DNA of 13,812 bases from Oribacterium parvum. GTDB taxonomy: Bacteria > Bacillota > Clostridia > Lachnospirales > Lachnospiraceae. Position 1 is the stretch's first letter; every line of letters starts with the position of its first letter. Positions 13,136 to 13,812 of the stretch are shown piece by piece. The stretch covers positions 1 to 13,812 of the forward strand of contig CALIEL010000152.1 of NCBI GenBank assembly GCA_938022235.1, given 5' to 3'. The notes beneath the pieces are model-generated. The model had not been told where the DNA came from and did no database searches. It saw nothing but the letters and a program-made list of their open reading frames with translations. Both the position numbers and the translations under genes were made by a program.

Positions 13136-13812
13136 TTACTCAAGAATCTTAACAACTCTTCCGGATCCTACAGTTCTTCCACCCTCACGGATAGCGAAAC
13201 GAAGTCCCTCTTCCATAGCGATTGGGTGAATAAGATCTACTTCCATCTCAGTGTTATCACCGGGCATAACCATCTCTACGCCGTCTGGCAGCATGCAGAT
13301 TCCGGTTACGTCAGTTGTTCTGAAATAGAACTGTGGACGGTAGTTGGTGAAGAAAGGAGTATGACGTCCACCTTCATCCTTTGTTAATACGTAAACCTGA
13401 GCGGTAAACTTCTTGTGGCACTTTACAGAACCCGGCTTACAGATAACCTGTCCTCTTTCGATCTGATCACGGTTGATACCACGAAGAAGAAGACCAACGT
13501 TGTCACCTGCCATAGCCTCATCAAGCTGCTTACGGAACATCTCGATACCGGTGATAACGGATTTCTGAGTCTCCTCGTTGATTCCAACGATTTCAACTTC
13601 ATCAGATACGTGAAGAACTCCACGCTCTACTCTACCGGTAGCAACAGTTCCACGTCCTGTGATGGTGAAGATATCCTCAACAGGCATAAGGAAAGGCTTA
13701 TCAGTCTCACGAGCTGGCTCTGGGATATAGCTATCTACAGCATCCATAAGTTCCATAATCTTATCGCCCCACTCGGACTTAGGATCTTCAAGAGCCTTTA
13801 ATGCGGAACCCT
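13136..13812 (-). CDS. tuf: Elongation factor Tu, C-terminal part
   Basis: EF-Tu carries aminoacyl-tRNA to the ribosome as a GTP complex. The window holds the last 225 codons, entering the frame at GSALKALEDPKSEWGDKI, the end of the G domain. Domain 2 follows with DIFTITGRGTVATGRVERG, then domain 3 with FTAQVYVLTKDEGGRHTPFF and YRPQFYFRTTDVTG, ending in the usual GRVVKILE and TAA. The GTPase motifs lie outside the window, so the start is not seen. Sequence style is typical of Clostridia. No frame damage is seen. It ends its own transcript at the terminator that follows, so the genes downstream are separate units. Confidence 0.97.
   Translation of the reverse strand, partial: GSALKALEDPKSEWGDKIMELMDAVDSYIPEPARETDKPFLMPVEDIFTITGRGTVATGRVERGVLHVSDEVEIVGINEETQKSVITGIEMFRKQLDEAMAGDNVGLLLRGINRDQIERGQVICKPGSVKCHKKFTAQVYVLTKDEGGRHTPFFTNYRPQFYFRTTDVTGICMLPDGVEMVMPGDNTEMEVDLIHPIAMEEGLRFAIREGGRTVGSGRVVKILE

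Overview
The window is a stretch of a Firmicutes (Clostridia) chromosome, most likely from an anaerobic Lachnospiraceae-type bacterium. That assignment rests on the glycine reductase genes, on the style of EF-Tu, Lgt and LigA, and on AT-rich gaps with strong AGGAGG-type ribosome binding sites. Genus cannot be given. Every protein gene I can support lies on the minus strand, so the text order below runs from high to low coordinates.

13812-13136 is the 3' part of tuf (EF-Tu), ending in a clear terminator. 13006-11948 is an unrecognised single-pass membrane protein with a disordered outer tail. 11850-4480 is one closely packed gene string: queA (interrupted by an in-frame TAG), an RluF-like rRNA pseudouridine synthase, an NAD-dependent DNA ligase with several altered active-site positions, lgt, selB, and a small SGNH/GDSL hydrolase. 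SelB delivers selenocysteyl-tRNA, and a known selenoprotein gene (grdB) lies a few kilobases away.

4198-2825 is an alanine/glycine:cation symporter with its own promoter and terminator. 2407-1 is the glycine reductase operon: a single-aptamer glycine riboswitch, a strong hairpin, grdX, grdE (a pyruvoyl-forming proprotein) and the first 162 codons of grdB, cut by the window edge. Together, symporter, riboswitch, Grd proteins and SelB form a coherent glycine-sensing, glycine-importing and glycine-fermenting (Stickland) module.

The points most worth a second look are: the glycine riboswitch in front of grdX; a near-consensus plus-strand promoter that would make a roughly 70-nt RNA ending at the symporter's terminator; the amber codon at the conserved Arg of QueA; and the divergent LigA.
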